Source: Methanomicrobia archaeon
GTDB taxonomy: Archaea; Methanobacteriota_B; Thermococci; Methanofastidiosales; NM3
Length of the DNA stretch: 8,653 nt
NCBI GenBank assembly: GCA_011372835.1
Contig: DSAJ01000036.1
Span: 1 to 8,653, forward strand
Direction of reading: 5' to 3'
Made by a program: the position numbers and the translations under genes. Positions 1 through 7,334 of the stretch are shown here, piece after piece. Each line of letters begins with the position of its first letter. The stretch's first letter is position 1. The notes under the pieces are model-generated. The model was not told the DNA's origin. It made no database searches and was given only the letters and a program-made list of their open reading frames with translations.

Positions 1-92
1 AAAAGTACAGGTGTCTATACTGAATACGCATCTGGAAACCTGGCATGATCACTTAGGTGTGGTGTGTCTGGGGCACCGTTTGCCTTAACTGA

Positions 93-139
93 TTTTTTGA
101 TAATTATCTTGCTATCTTGTTCATTTCTTTTTTGATAAT
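93..139. repeat. 12-bp direct repeat containing T6
   Basis: TTTTTTGATAAT occurs at 93-104 and again at 128-139, 35 bp apart start to start. Each copy is a T6 run followed by GATAAT. T-runs of this kind act as archaeal transcription terminators, so the pair may end a transcript arriving from the left. In such AT-rich DNA a chance origin is also possible. Confidence 0.4.
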
Positions 140-182
140 AATGCTTCTATCCCTTCTTAGATTGATTATTATATTGACATTG

Positions 183-213
183 TATTAAAAAAAATGTTGT
201 ATATTTTTTAATA
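183..213. repeat. AT-only inverted repeat (10-bp arms)
   Basis: TATTAAAAAA at 183-192 is the exact reverse complement of TTTTTTAATA at 204-213, with an 11-nt spacer. Read on the + strand the second arm starts with T6, so it could be a weak terminator for an upstream transcript. It could also be a regulatory dyad about 30-55 bp upstream of the beta-helix TATA box. The all-AT composition makes a chance match plausible. Confidence 0.4.
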
Positions 214-238
214 ATTTCATTATAATAAGAATAGATAA

Positions 239-248
239 GTATATATAC
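239..248 (+). promoter_or_regulatory. TATA-like box of the beta-helix gene
   Basis: The segment GTATATATAC is a good archaeal box A. With the usual spacing of about 25 bp, transcription would start near 268-272. That leaves a short leader that just includes the GAGGTG ribosome binding site at 277-282. The spacing match to the start codon supports the call; no clear purine-rich BRE is visible. Confidence 0.55.
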
Positions 249-276
249 TATTTTGATGTAAAAATTCATAGTTTAT

Positions 277-282
277 GAGGTG
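277..282 (+). promoter_or_regulatory. Ribosome binding site deciding a TTG start
   Basis: GAGGTG lies 6-7 nt upstream of TTG at 289, the same layout as the GAGGT site before the lrp gene. The GTG at 280-282 is an in-frame start candidate, but it is part of this SD motif and so is unlikely to be used. Starting at TTG 289 gives MKRLMIV, a standard basic N-region of a signal peptide. Confidence 0.6.
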
Positions 283-288
283 AATGCC

Positions 289-1119
289 TTGAAACGACTT
301 ATGATCGTATCGATATTTATTATATCCCTATTTGTGACAGCTTTGACACCATTGGCTGCTTCTGGTGAAGTATGGGTGGATCCAAGTGGAACTGATGCCC
401 CTGGTAATGGAAGTATATCTTCACCATATCAGACGATCGGATATGCGTTATCCCAGGTCGGACAAAATGCTGTCGTTCATGTAAATCCAGGTACTTATCA
501 TGAATCTATTGCCATTCCGGAGGGAACTGGAGTTATAGGGGCTGACAGGGATACGGTGATTATCGATAGTTATGGATACGGAATGAGCTCTGTCACCATG
601 ACTGCTGCTACGTCCTTCATAGCCAACTGTACCTTACTTAACTCAAGTGGATATGGAGTTCATTTCTTGCCATTTTTTTCTGGCGTACATGGAGGGGGAA
701 CGGTGATTAATTGCCTCATCACCAATGTCCATGTAGGCATTATAATGGAGGCATCCCTTGGAACGTATGATGTCAACATCATAGACACCGTTATAACAAA
801 TACACAAAATGATGGGATGCATTTTCCAGTATATGAAAATAGTTCGTTAACAGCACTCATTGACAACTGCATCATAGAGAACAACAACTCCACCAACGAT
901 GGCATTGATATCGATATCGAAGGATATGCCGACATCACCATCTCTCCAACTCCATCATCCGCAACAATGGCGACGACGGCCTCTCGTGCGACTTTGAGGG
1001 AGGCGAATCGAGCGGGGGTAGCGGAACCCTTCGTCTGGATTCTAACATGTGCTACTCGAACAAAGAGGATGGATTCGAGCTGGAAGTTGATTCACAAAAC
1101 GCTAATGGAACGTTTGTAG
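289..1119 (+). CDS. N-terminal fragment of beta-helix protein
   Basis: This is the part that would be translated from the natural start. The first roughly 218 codons are authentic: Sec-type signal peptide (MKRL, then the hydrophobic IVSIFIISLFV, then a TPLAAS cleavage region), the DPSG...PYQTI opening and several beta-helix coils such as NCLITNV and NCIIENNNSTNDGI. After about 942 the frame is wrong. The last roughly 58 codons lose all beta-helix character, becoming Thr/Ala/Arg-rich, before TAG at 1117-1119. A truncated product would lack the closing coils and tail and probably would not fold stably. I prefer TTG 289 on SD spacing; GTG 280 would add three residues. Confidence 0.6.
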   Translation: MKRLMIVSIFIISLFVTALTPLAASGEVWVDPSGTDAPGNGSISSPYQTIGYALSQVGQNAVVHVNPGTYHESIAIPEGTGVIGADRDTVIIDSYGYGMSSVTMTAATSFIANCTLLNSSGYGVHFLPFFSGVHGGGTVINCLITNVHVGIIMEASLGTYDVNIIDTVITNTQNDGMHFPVYENSSLTALIDNCIIENNNSTNDGIDIDIEGYADITISPTPSSATMATTASRATLREANRAGVAEPFVWILTCATRTKRMDSSWKLIHKTLMERL

Positions 1120-1913
1120 TTGTGAACAATATCATTCGCGGCAATCAGGATGGGCTCAGCCTTGAAAGTGTTCCTGAACCATTGGGCGCGACATATATCG
1201 TGTCCAACAACACCATTGCATACAACCATTATGATGGCATATACGTCTATGGCGATGCTTCCTTCACGTTCTGTAACAACATACTATACAACAACGGATC
1301 GTTCATCGTTCCGGCCAATGGGAAGCTTGGTCCCTCGTCGGACTACTATGGCATAGACTTCGGGTCCGACCAGGGTACATTCTACCTTTCGCATAATTGC
1401 TACTTCGGAAACTATGACGGAGCATATGGGATGCTCCCAGCAGACATCACCCTCATAGGTGAGCTCTATGCAAACCCCCTTTTCGTTGCACCGTGGGACG
1501 ATAATTATCTCTTAGGGACTCAATCACCGTGCTTGGATGCGGGGATCCCGACCTCTGCCCCAACGTTTGGCTCCGTGATCTCAGACATCAGGGGCGTGTC
1601 ACGCCCCCAGGGGAACGCATACGACATTGGCTGTTATGAGATGGTCCAATCCTCGTGGAGCCCCATATCCACTAAACCACTCCTCACGCACAATCTCACC
1701 ATGGCAACACAATTATGGACATGCGTGCAGGACGCGATCGAGGGAAACGATGATCTTGGTCCCGAGGCCGAGGAATTGATGGACGTCATACAGGACCACA
1801 TGGCGCAAGCGGAGACCATCTCGAACCCCGTCTATGCGAGTGGCAAGCTTAGAAAGGCAATTTCCCTCATGGAGCAGTTGAACGAGATTCTCGAGTGCGG
1901 GTGCACCGCATAG
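945..1913 (+). CDS. C-terminal fragment of beta-helix protein
   Basis: This frame continues the beta-helix without its own start signals. The first ATG is at 1047 and has no SD sequence, so independent translation is unlikely. Visible units include NSIIRNNGDDGL, NMCYSNKEDGF, NNIIRGNQDGL, NNTIAYNHYDGI and NNILYNNG. The segment around 1525-1641 (SPCLDAG, DIRG, RPQG, YDIGCYE) is the usual last coil of choice-of-anchor-Q proteins. After it comes a roughly 90-residue mostly helical region rich in Glu, Asp, Leu and Met, ending ECGCTA. It has no membrane anchor and no PGF- or PEF-type sorting signal. DNA here is richer in GC than in the N-terminal half, closer to the rest of the window. Confidence 0.6.
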   Translation, partial: SNSIIRNNGDDGLSCDFEGGESSGGSGTLRLDSNMCYSNKEDGFELEVDSQNANGTFVVVNNIIRGNQDGLSLESVPEPLGATYIVSNNTIAYNHYDGIYVYGDASFTFCNNILYNNGSFIVPANGKLGPSSDYYGIDFGSDQGTFYLSHNCYFGNYDGAYGMLPADITLIGELYANPLFVAPWDDNYLLGTQSPCLDAGIPTSAPTFGSVISDIRGVSRPQGNAYDIGCYEMVQSSWSPISTKPLLTHNLTMATQLWTCVQDAIEGNDDLGPEAEELMDVIQDHMAQAETISNPVYASGKLRKAISLMEQLNEILECGCTA

Positions 1914-1936
1914 GCGCACCTTTCATTCTTTTTTTC
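1895..1936 (+). terminator. Hairpin plus T-rich terminator after beta-helix gene
   Basis: The stop codon TAG at 1911-1913 is followed by TTTCATTCTTTTTTTCC at 1921-1937, a T-rich tract of the kind that ends archaeal transcription. A small stem can form just before it: GTGCG 1895-1899 with CGCAC 1915-1919, or alternatively GGTGC 1900-1904 with GCACC 1916-1920. The T-tract is the stronger evidence, as archaea do not need the hairpin. Confidence 0.5.
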
Positions 1937-1963
1937 CATATGGCCGCAAATCTTCCATTTTTA

Positions 1964-1980
1964 GCAAACATTTTAAATTT
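1964..1980 (+). promoter_or_regulatory. TATA-like box with BRE-like element before lrp
   Basis: TTTTAAATTT at 1971-1980 is preceded by GCAAACA, which resembles a purine-rich BRE. About 25 bp downstream the start site would fall near 2000-2003, right at ATG 2002 of a 17-codon ORF. A second TATA-like element, GTATAAAT at 1996-2003, would place a start near 2025 and give lrp a leader of about 50 nt. I cannot tell which is used. Confidence 0.45.
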
Positions 1981-2001
1981 ACACACGCTACATCTGTATA
2001 A

Positions 2002-2040
2002 ATGATGAGAGATTCCCGGCTGAGCCTTGGCTATGATGAG
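2002..2040. repeat. Short direct repeat ATGATGAG in lrp leader
   Basis: ATGATGAG occurs at 2002-2009 and 2033-2040, 31 bp apart, close to three DNA helical turns. Lrp-family proteins often bind several phased sites near their own promoter, so this could be an autoregulatory site. Eight base pairs is short and the motif is simple, so confidence is low. Confidence 0.2.
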
Positions 2041-2055
2041 GATCTTGAGTTCTGA
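2002..2055 (+). CDS. Possible 17-codon leader ORF upstream of lrp
   Basis: ATG at 2002 (with another ATG at 2005) opens a short frame encoding MMRDSRLSLGYDEDLEF and ends at TGA 2053-2055, 19 nt before the lrp start. Its ATG lies at the distance from the TATA-like box 1971-1980 expected for a leaderless transcript. It has no SD and no run of one regulatory amino acid, so it is not an obvious attenuator peptide. An ORF this short may exist by chance. It is listed because promoter spacing and the closeness of its stop to the lrp SD fit translational coupling or a leader role. Confidence 0.2.
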   Translation: MMRDSRLSLGYDEDLEF

Positions 2056-2063
2056 TTTTACAT

Positions 2064-2068
2064 GAGGT
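2064..2068 (+). promoter_or_regulatory. Ribosome binding site of lrp
   Basis: GAGGT stands 6 nt before ATG 2075 and fixes the start of the regulator. It is the clearest SD sequence on the + strand and serves as the local model for judging other starts. Confidence 0.7.
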
Positions 2069-2074
2069 AGTGCC

Positions 2075-2518
2075 ATGATCGATGAGAGCGACAAACAGAT
2101 CATACGAGTCCTGAACAAGGACGCGCGCCTATCGTATCGAGAGATCGCGCAGATGCTCAACCTCTCCGTGGGTACGGTGTCGCACCGCATCAAGCGGATG
2201 GAGGAAAAGGGCATCATCAAGGGATACGTCCCCTCGATCGATCCGGAAAAGGTCGGCTACGAGCTTCGTGCGATCATCTATCTCAACATATCGAAGGGCA
2301 AGATGCGCGACGTGGAGGAACAGATCGTCGGCTACAACAACATCGTCGGCGTCTACGACGTCACCGGCGACTTCGATGCCGTGGTGATAGGCCGATTCGT
2401 CAACAGGCGGCAGCTCAACGACTTCGTCAAGGAGATCCAGACGATCGAGTACGTCGAGCGCACCAACACGTCTGTTATCCTAGAAGTCCTCAAGGAGGAC
2501 ATCCTCGTCGACATCTAG
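2075..2518 (+). CDS. Lrp/AsnC family transcriptional regulator
   Basis: A 147-residue protein of full family length. The N-terminal part opens with IDESDKQIIRVLNKDARLSY, the usual Lrp/AsnC beginning. It has a helix-turn-helix at about residues 20-45 (REIAQMLNLS then VGTVSHRIKRMEEKGII) that should bind DNA. After a linker, residues about 62-142 form the RAM (AsnC ligand-binding) domain, with VYDVTGDFDAVVIGRF as its central strand region. This domain usually mediates dimer or octamer assembly and amino-acid binding. It is likely a cytoplasmic regulator sensing an amino acid. The threonine operon beyond the convergent DUF998 gene is an attractive target, but that is inferred only from closeness. 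Its TAG stop (2516-2518) shares a CTAG palindrome with the stop of the opposing gene. The ligand cannot be predicted. Confidence 0.93.
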   Translation: MIDESDKQIIRVLNKDARLSYREIAQMLNLSVGTVSHRIKRMEEKGIIKGYVPSIDPEKVGYELRAIIYLNISKGKMRDVEEQIVGYNNIVGVYDVTGDFDAVVIGRFVNRRQLNDFVKEIQTIEYVERTNTSVILEVLKEDILVDI

Positions 2519-3099
2519 CGCTTACTTTCCTTGTAGAGCAGCGCTGAGTAGAAGAGCGCACCTGCCAGTATGAACAGCGCGGCGGTGATCTCGGGCAGCG
2601 CGCCTGCGGTACCTGGCCACGGGAGCGCCCACATGACGCCTGCAAGCAGCCCTGCAGCAAATGGCATGGCGCCACGGTTTCTTGCTCGCCTTATAAGTGC
2701 GCATCCGCCCATCACCATGTAGGAGATGGGCACGAGCGCAAAGAACAGCACTGAGACCACGTAGTGTATCCTTCCCGCATCCTCGGTGAAGACACCGATA
2801 CCCATGAGCGCGCAGGCGCCGGCCATGAACACCAGGGCGCCGATGCGAGACGGCGCATAATGGCGATAATAGCTGTAGACGCCGCGGGCGAGCACGAGCG
2901 CAAGCACCCCCGATATGAAGAGCCCTGCGTTGAACGGCAGCGCCGAGCCCTCATGCACGCCGAGGTCGCTTAACCAGTTGTGCTGCCAGGAAAACCACCT
3001 CGTCGCGCGCGATATGGCGATCGCTATGGCGCCGAGTGATACGAATGGCGTTGCGAATCCGCACCAGGCGGCGATGCCATATACTGATCGTTGGTCCAT
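2515..3099 (-). CDS. DUF998-like multi-pass membrane protein
   Basis: About 194 residues from ATG 3099. The sequence is strongly hydrophobic, with roughly six membrane segments: near GFATPFVSLGAIAIAI, FNAGLFISGVLALVLA, ALVFMAGACALMGIGVF, VSVLFFALVPISYMVMGG, PFAAGLLAGVMWALP and AALFILAGALFYSALL. The NWLSDLG motif followed by PFNAGLF, then the GVFTEDAGRIHY stretch, matches the conserved pattern of the DUF998 family, whose function is not established. A GTG at 3138 is in frame and overlaps the hom stop codon (GTGA). That would add MIAFLNFFSLSFF, which is encoded by the T-rich tract, so I prefer ATG 3099. No SD precedes either start; a TTTTTTAAA element about 25 bp upstream of 3099 suggests leaderless transcription. 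Its place after a threonine operon hints at a membrane role in the same physiology, but nothing in the sequence shows a substrate. Confidence 0.8.
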   Translation of the reverse strand: MDQRSVYGIAAWCGFATPFVSLGAIAIAISRATRWFSWQHNWLSDLGVHEGSALPFNAGLFISGVLALVLARGVYSYYRHYAPSRIGALVFMAGACALMGIGVFTEDAGRIHYVVSVLFFALVPISYMVMGGCALIRRARNRGAMPFAAGLLAGVMWALPWPGTAGALPEITAALFILAGALFYSALLYKESKR

Positions 3100-3130
3100 A
3101 AAAAAAGATAGAGAAAAGAAGTTTAAAAAA
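3100..3130 (-). terminator. T-rich terminator of thr operon, possible DUF998 promoter
   Basis: On the minus strand the hom stop is followed by runs of T6, T4 and T7 within about 31 nt, a typical archaeal terminator. The same stretch contains TTTTTTAAA (3130 down to 3122), a TATA-like box whose expected start site falls at about 3100, directly before ATG 3099. One short segment could therefore both end the operon and start the next gene. Partial read-through would keep the two genes linked. Confidence 0.5.
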
Positions 3131-3134
3131 GCTA

Positions 3135-4172
3135 TCACTTGTAGAGCTTTGTCCTGTGCCTGTGCATCTCGACGAGGTCATAGAGCATGGCGTATCCCGC
3201 CGAGCGTCCTCCGGCACCCGGTCCCATGACGGTGACCGTGTTGGTGGTGTCGGTCTCGAAGACGAGCGCGTTTGTCACATCGTGCACATGGTAGAGCGGG
3301 TCGGTCCTGTCGACCTTCTCGGGCCCCACGCGGGCCTTGAGCCGGCCGTTGTCAAACACGAGCGAGCTCACCGACTTGATGCGCTTGCCTTCATCTCGCG
3401 CCGCCCTGACGTCCTCGAGCGTCACGCCGCGGATGCCCTGCATGTCGACGTCCTCAGGTGTTATCGGCTCCTTCAAGATGTTGTTTGCCATGATGACAAG
3501 CTTTGCGCACGCATCCCATCCGTCGATGTCGCTTGACGGGTCCGACTCGGCATAGCCCTTTCCCTGAGCGAGGGCGAGCGCGTCGTCAAACTCCATGGCC
3601 TCGGTCTCCATGCGCTCGAGCATGAAGTTGGTCGTGCCGTTGAGGATCCCGCGAATCGAGAAGAATCTGCTTGCCGGAAGCCCGTTGAGCGCAAGCGATA
3701 TGGCGGGCGTGCCCGAGAGGATCGTGCCCTCGTAGCCGTAGTAGACTCCGTTTTTCTGTGCGATCGATTCGAGCTCCTTGTAGGCGATCGCCGGGGGTGC
3801 CTTGTTGGTCGAGATGAAGTGCTTGCCGGCAGAGAGCGCGCGTCGGGCGTGCTCGAGGCCGACGCCCCCCGTCTTGAGATTCGTGGGGGTGGCCTCGAAG
3901 ACCACGTCGACGTCGGGCAGGCCGATGACCTCAAACGACGTCATGTCGCGTGTCCCGTTGAGCTTGCCAGATGATGGCCCCTCTGTAAGGACCGTTTCGA
4001 GGTCGAGCCCCTCCGGGTCGTAGATCGATCCGCGCATCTTGTCACAGACCGCCACGACGTCGTAGGTGAGGCCGTAGTCGGATTCGAGTACCGCGCGCTT
4101 CTCGTCTAGGAGCTTCAAGAGGCCGCTCCCGACGACACCGAGCCCAATCATTGCGAGTCGAAGCTTTTCCAT
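3135..4172 (-). CDS. hom: Homoserine dehydrogenase
   Basis: 345 residues. Reduces aspartate 4-semialdehyde to homoserine with NAD(P)H, the third step from aspartate to threonine. The N-terminal Rossmann fold shows GLGVVGSG (10-17) and a VCDK segment at 42-45. A cofactor and substrate region holds FEATPTN (92-98) and NKAP (123-126). The catalytic domain carries GILNGTTNFML (175-185) and ESDPSSDIDGWDACAK (209-224). Asp220 and Lys224 correspond to the usual catalytic pair by motif spacing. The enzyme ends shortly after PGAGG...AGYAMLYDLV with no C-terminal ACT domain, so direct threonine feedback of the usual type is not expected. ATG 4172 lies 15 nt after the asd stop; the SD here is weak (GGGACGAT). 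It is the last biosynthetic gene of the operon. Confidence 0.95.
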   Translation of the reverse strand: MEKLRLAMIGLGVVGSGLLKLLDEKRAVLESDYGLTYDVVAVCDKMRGSIYDPEGLDLETVLTEGPSSGKLNGTRDMTSFEVIGLPDVDVVFEATPTNLKTGGVGLEHARRALSAGKHFISTNKAPPAIAYKELESIAQKNGVYYGYEGTILSGTPAISLALNGLPASRFFSIRGILNGTTNFMLERMETEAMEFDDALALAQGKGYAESDPSSDIDGWDACAKLVIMANNILKEPITPEDVDMQGIRGVTLEDVRAARDEGKRIKSVSSLVFDNGRLKARVGPEKVDRTDPLYHVHDVTNALVFETDTTNTVTVMGPGAGGRSAGYAMLYDLVEMHRHRTKLYK

Positions 4173-4187
4173 TTGAATCGTCCCGGA

Positions 4188-5219
4188 TCACACGTACTTC
4201 TTTTCCGCGAGCAGCTCGGCGTTAAGGATCGATGCGCCGACAGCGCCGCGGATGGTATTGTGGCCCATCACCACGTACTTGAACTTGTGAGGGGCGACCT
4301 TCTCGATGCGCCCGGCGGTCACGGACATGCCGTTTCCAAGGTCGCGGTGCATGCGCGGCAGGGGCACGTCGCGTATCTCGATCGGGCGCTTTGGCGCCGA
4401 GGGGAGGTTGAGCTCCTGCGGGAGTCCCGAAAACGTTCGGAGCGCCTCGGTGAACTCCTCGACGGAGGGGTCCTGCTCGAGCTCGATGAAGATCGATTCC
4501 GTGTGTCCGTCGATGACGGGGACGCGGGTGCACAGCGCCGAGACACCGAACTCTGCATAGTTGATCTTGTTGCCATCGAACGTACCAAGGAGCTTCATGG
4601 GCTCTGTCTCCATCTTGCTCTCCTCCTTGCCGATGTAGGGGATCACGTTGTCGAGGATGTCCATCGACGACACGCCGGTGAAGCCGGCGCCGGAGACCGC
4701 CTGCATCGTCGCCACCTTGACGTCGCGGATGCCAAACGCGTCAAGCAACGGCTTGAGCGAGAGGACCATGACGATGGTGGAGCAGTTGGGGTTGGTGACA
4801 AGCGAGCCCTTCCAGCCCTTCTGGCGCTGCACGTCGATGAGCGCCAGGTGGTCCGGATTGACCTCGGGTATGAGCAGGGGGACGTCCTCGTCCATGCGGT
4901 GTGCGGCCGAGTTCGTCGCCACTGCGATCTCCTCGGCGAGCTGCGCCTCCACAGTCCCTGCCACGTCGGCGGGCAGTGCGGAAAACGCGATGTCGATGTC
5001 GTAATTGTCAAGAAGGGCCCGTGACGTCTCCTCGATGGTCATGTCAAGGATCTCATCAGAGTATTCGAATCCCAGCGCGTTGTCTCCGTACCTCGTTCCA
5101 GCCGTCCTCTTTGAGGCTGCGATACATTCTACATCAAACCATCTGTCCTCACTCAGCATTTTCACGAAACGCTGACCGACCATTCCGGTCGCACCTAGAA
5201 CTGCTGCTTTCAGTTTCAT
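4188..5219 (-). CDS. asd: Aspartate-semialdehyde dehydrogenase
   Basis: 343 residues from ATG 5219. Converts 4-aspartyl phosphate to aspartate 4-semialdehyde with NADPH, the branch-point intermediate for threonine, methionine and lysine. The Rossmann motif GATGMVG is at 9-15. The active-site cysteine is Cys146 in NPNCSTI, with QAVSGAGFTG following. His239 in the GHTESIFIELE segment fits the catalytic base position. The C-terminal GHNTIRGAVG is also conserved. The short spacer between these blocks and the 340-350 residue length fit the archaeal/fungal subfamily. A GTG nine nt upstream (5228) is in frame but sits inside the SD AGGTGA (5230-5225), which is 5 nt from ATG 5219. The true start is therefore one base after the threonine synthase stop, with no real overlap. 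Confidence 0.95.
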   Translation of the reverse strand: MKLKAAVLGATGMVGQRFVKMLSEDRWFDVECIAASKRTAGTRYGDNALGFEYSDEILDMTIEETSRALLDNYDIDIAFSALPADVAGTVEAQLAEEIAVATNSAAHRMDEDVPLLIPEVNPDHLALIDVQRQKGWKGSLVTNPNCSTIVMVLSLKPLLDAFGIRDVKVATMQAVSGAGFTGVSSMDILDNVIPYIGKEESKMETEPMKLLGTFDGNKINYAEFGVSALCTRVPVIDGHTESIFIELEQDPSVEEFTEALRTFSGLPQELNLPSAPKRPIEIRDVPLPRMHRDLGNGMSVTAGRIEKVAPHKFKYVVMGHNTIRGAVGASILNAELLAEKKYV

Positions 5220-5220
5220 C

Positions 5221-6411
5221 TTATTCACCTACTAGTGTTCTCATTGTGTCCATGTCGCCGTTCACGGGATCCATGATCTGTATCGAGTCGATGACCACGT
5301 TGGGGTCCTTCAACCCGTGTCCCGTGGTGACGAGGACTGTCGTCTCATCCTCGTCTATCGCACCATGCCCCTGCAGTTTGAGGAGCCCTGCGACCGACGA
5401 GGCGGACGCTGGTTCTACGAATATGCCCTCGCGCGATGCGAGGGTACGCTGGGCTGCCAATATTTCATCGTCTGTGACCGACTCCATCAGTCCGCCCGAC
5501 TCGCGGACCGCGTTGATCGCCTTTTGCCAGCTGACGGGGTTGCCGATGCGTATCGCCGTTGCCACCGTCTCGGGCGATGCCTCCGGGATGAGCTCGGAGA
5601 GCTCCTCTGCGAACATGCGGACCATGGGCATCGAGCCCTGCGCCTGTATGCCCGTCATCACGGGCAGGCGGTCGATGAAGCCCGCAGCTTTGAGCTCCTT
5701 GAATCCCTTCCAGATGGCCGATATGTTGCCGGCGTTGCCCACCGGGAGTATGATGCGGTCGGGCACCTCCTGGAGTTGGTCGAATATTTCATACGCTATC
5801 GTCTTTTGGCCTTCAAGCCTGTATGGGTTAATTGAATTGAGCAGATAGATGTTGAATCGCCGCGAGGCCTCCATCACCGCCTCGAGCGCCTGGTCGAAGT
5901 TGCCCTTGATGGGGATCACCTTGGCGCCGTAGACGATCGCCTGGGCGAGCTTGCCAAGGGCGATCTTGCCCGACGGGATCATCACATAGCACGAGAGTGC
6001 GGCGTGCGCCGAGTATGCCGCAAGCGACGCCGACGTGTTCCCGGTGGATGCGCAGGCGACCTTCTTCATGCCCAGCTCCATCGCCTTGCTCACGCCCACC
6101 GTCATGCCGCGGTCCTTGAACGAGCACGTGGGATTCTCGCCCTCGTTTTTCACATAGAGGCGGCGGTAGCCGATGTCGCGCTTGAGATTCTCGGCAGGGT
6201 AGAGGGGCGTGCCGCCCTCGTTGAGCGAGGCGCGCCGCCTGACGGGGAGGAACGGCTGGTACTTCCAGACCGACATGTTGTTCCCGTCGAAGATGTTTTT
6301 GGCCCCGTCGAGGTCGATGACGGCCTCGAGTATCGAGCCGCACGAGCAGCGGTAGACGATCTCGTCCGGTTCGTATCGGTTCCCGCATGAAATGCATTGT
6401 AAATAGTGCAT
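5221..6411 (-). CDS. thrC: Threonine synthase
   Basis: 396 residues from ATG 6411. A PLP enzyme that turns O-phosphohomoserine into threonine and phosphate, the last pathway step. It begins with a zinc ribbon (Cys6, Cys9, Cys22, Cys24 in CISCG...CSCGS), common in archaeal threonine synthases. The PLP lysine is Lys99 in NPTCSFKDRG. STGNTSASLAAY follows, then the phosphate-binding loop GNAGN at 225-229, and TTGHGLKDP near 362-370. This is fold-type II. Starts at GTG 6423 and ATG 6420 are also in frame, but GGAG at 6426-6423 lies too close to them. ATG 6411 gives the family-like N-terminus MHYLQCISCG and leaves 8 nt after the homoserine kinase stop. It could instead begin at 6420, overlapping that stop. 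Confidence 0.95.
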   Translation of the reverse strand: MHYLQCISCGNRYEPDEIVYRCSCGSILEAVIDLDGAKNIFDGNNMSVWKYQPFLPVRRRASLNEGGTPLYPAENLKRDIGYRRLYVKNEGENPTCSFKDRGMTVGVSKAMELGMKKVACASTGNTSASLAAYSAHAALSCYVMIPSGKIALGKLAQAIVYGAKVIPIKGNFDQALEAVMEASRRFNIYLLNSINPYRLEGQKTIAYEIFDQLQEVPDRIILPVGNAGNISAIWKGFKELKAAGFIDRLPVMTGIQAQGSMPMVRMFAEELSELIPEASPETVATAIRIGNPVSWQKAINAVRESGGLMESVTDDEILAAQRTLASREGIFVEPASASSVAGLLKLQGHGAIDEDETTVLVTTGHGLKDPNVVIDSIQIMDPVNGDMDTMRTLVGE

Positions 6412-6419
6412 GGATATCA

Positions 6420-7334
6420 TCACTCCAGGGCGACGACCTGCGCTCCCGATCCCACCATGGTGAGGTAGGTGGATGAGCCGATGCCCTTGTCTGCGAATGC
6501 GTTGGCTATAGCGTCTGCTATCTCCTTTTTATGTGTGTTGGTGGTCACGGCAAAGACCGTTGGACCAGACCCCCCGAGCGAGAATGCGAGCGCCCCGGCG
6601 TCAAGCGCTGCCTGTCGGGCCTCGTCGTAGCCGTTGATGAGCGCCTTGCGGTACGGAACGGAGAGTTTGTCGTCGAGTGCGACCGAAAGTCCCTCGTAAT
6701 CGCCGTTCATGAGGCAGTAGATGACATATGAGCCCATGGCGACGTTGGAGACCGCGTCCTGGAGCGCTACCTTGTCGGGAAGGATCGCACGTGCCTGGCG
6801 GGTGCTTACCTCGATGTCGGGCAGCACCGCCACGATGTGGAGGTCCGTAGGATGGATATTGATGACGTTGAAGGGATGAAGCGACACGATCGACGTGAAG
6901 CCGCCCAGATAGCTTGGCACCACGTTGTCTGCATGCGGATTGCCCGACGAGATGCGCTCGCCCTCTGCCGCTGCGAGCACGATGTCCTCGGCGACGATCT
7001 TGTCGCAAAGCGCTGCCGCGGCGAACGCTCCGGCAACGCTCGACGCGCCTGAACTGCCCATCCCGCTTGCGGGGCGTATCCCCTTGGTGACGCGCATGTC
7101 GAAGTGGACGCCGGCGCAGTAGCGGTCAAGGACCTGCTGCGCCGCATACGAGGCGACGTTCTCGTTGACGTCGGTGGGAAGCGAGTCCATGTTCGACGTG
7201 ACCGTCGACGGACCGTCGGTAAGCGAGATCTCGACCGTGTCGAAGGGCTCCTCGAGCGCCACGCCGTAGACGTCAAATCCCGGTCCGAAGTTGGCAAGCG
7301 TCGCAGGCGCGCGTACCTTGACGTAGGTGTTCAT
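6420..7334 (-). CDS. thrB: Homoserine kinase (GHMP family)
   Basis: 304 residues, the normal length. Phosphorylates homoserine with ATP to O-phosphohomoserine, the substrate of the next gene's product. All three GHMP kinase motifs are present: VRAPATLANFGPGFDVYGVA (7-26), the phosphate-binding PASGMGSSGASS (88-99) and the C-terminal LGGSGPTVFA (253-262). GNPHADNVVPSYLGGFTSI (131-149) is characteristic of homoserine kinase rather than mevalonate or shikimate kinases. The start ATG overlaps the aspartate kinase stop (ATGA), and GAGGG 7 nt upstream gives a good SD, so translational coupling is likely. No oddities seen. Confidence 0.95.
   Translation of the reverse strand: MNTYVKVRAPATLANFGPGFDVYGVALEEPFDTVEISLTDGPSTVTSNMDSLPTDVNENVASYAAQQVLDRYCAGVHFDMRVTKGIRPASGMGSSGASSVAGAFAAAALCDKIVAEDIVLAAAEGERISSGNPHADNVVPSYLGGFTSIVSLHPFNVINIHPTDLHIVAVLPDIEVSTRQARAILPDKVALQDAVSNVAMGSYVIYCLMNGDYEGLSVALDDKLSVPYRKALINGYDEARQAALDAGALAFSLGGSGPTVFAVTTNTHKKEIADAIANAFADKGIGSSTYLTMVGSGAQVVALE

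Larger units (their letters stand above)
1..288. other. AT-rich upstream region, no confident gene
   Basis: No convincing gene is visible here. The first 88 bases are of moderate GC and are open from the window edge in one + frame, ending at TAA 86-88 (last residues GHRLP). Another + frame is open to TGA 46-48. Either could be the 3' end of a gene lying mostly outside the window, but neither shows a recognisable motif. All three minus frames have stops within the first 100 bases. From about 89 onward the DNA becomes strongly AT-rich. It holds T-runs, a 12-bp direct repeat (TTTTTTGATAAT at 93-104 and 128-139), a 10-bp inverted repeat (183-192 with 204-213) and the TATA-like promoter of the beta-helix gene. 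Confidence 0.6.
289..1913 (+). pseudogene. Frameshifted secreted beta-helix protein
   Basis: One gene split by a frameshift. Rejoined, it encodes about 540 residues. A signal peptide (about 1-25) is followed by a DPSGTD...PYQTI...PGTYHE segment typical of pectate-lyase-like, DUF1565-like beta-helix proteins. Asn-rich coils of about 22-28 residues follow, with recurring NN-x-DG-[IL]-type turns. A closing SPCLDAG...RPQG...DIGCYE segment matches the choice-of-anchor-Q type C-terminus, and a helical tail of about 90 residues ends the protein. The frame changes between 940 and 945: the upstream frame reads ...ADITIS and the downstream frame resumes ...NSIIRNNGDDG. Deleting one TC from the TCTCTC run gives a seamless ITISNSIIRNNG coil, so a 2-nt duplication is the simplest explanation. 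A single-base deletion (a -1 shift) fits less well. Likely extracellular or cell-surface; no catalytic residues can be assigned. Whether it is a true mutation or a sequence error cannot be told here. Confidence 0.75.
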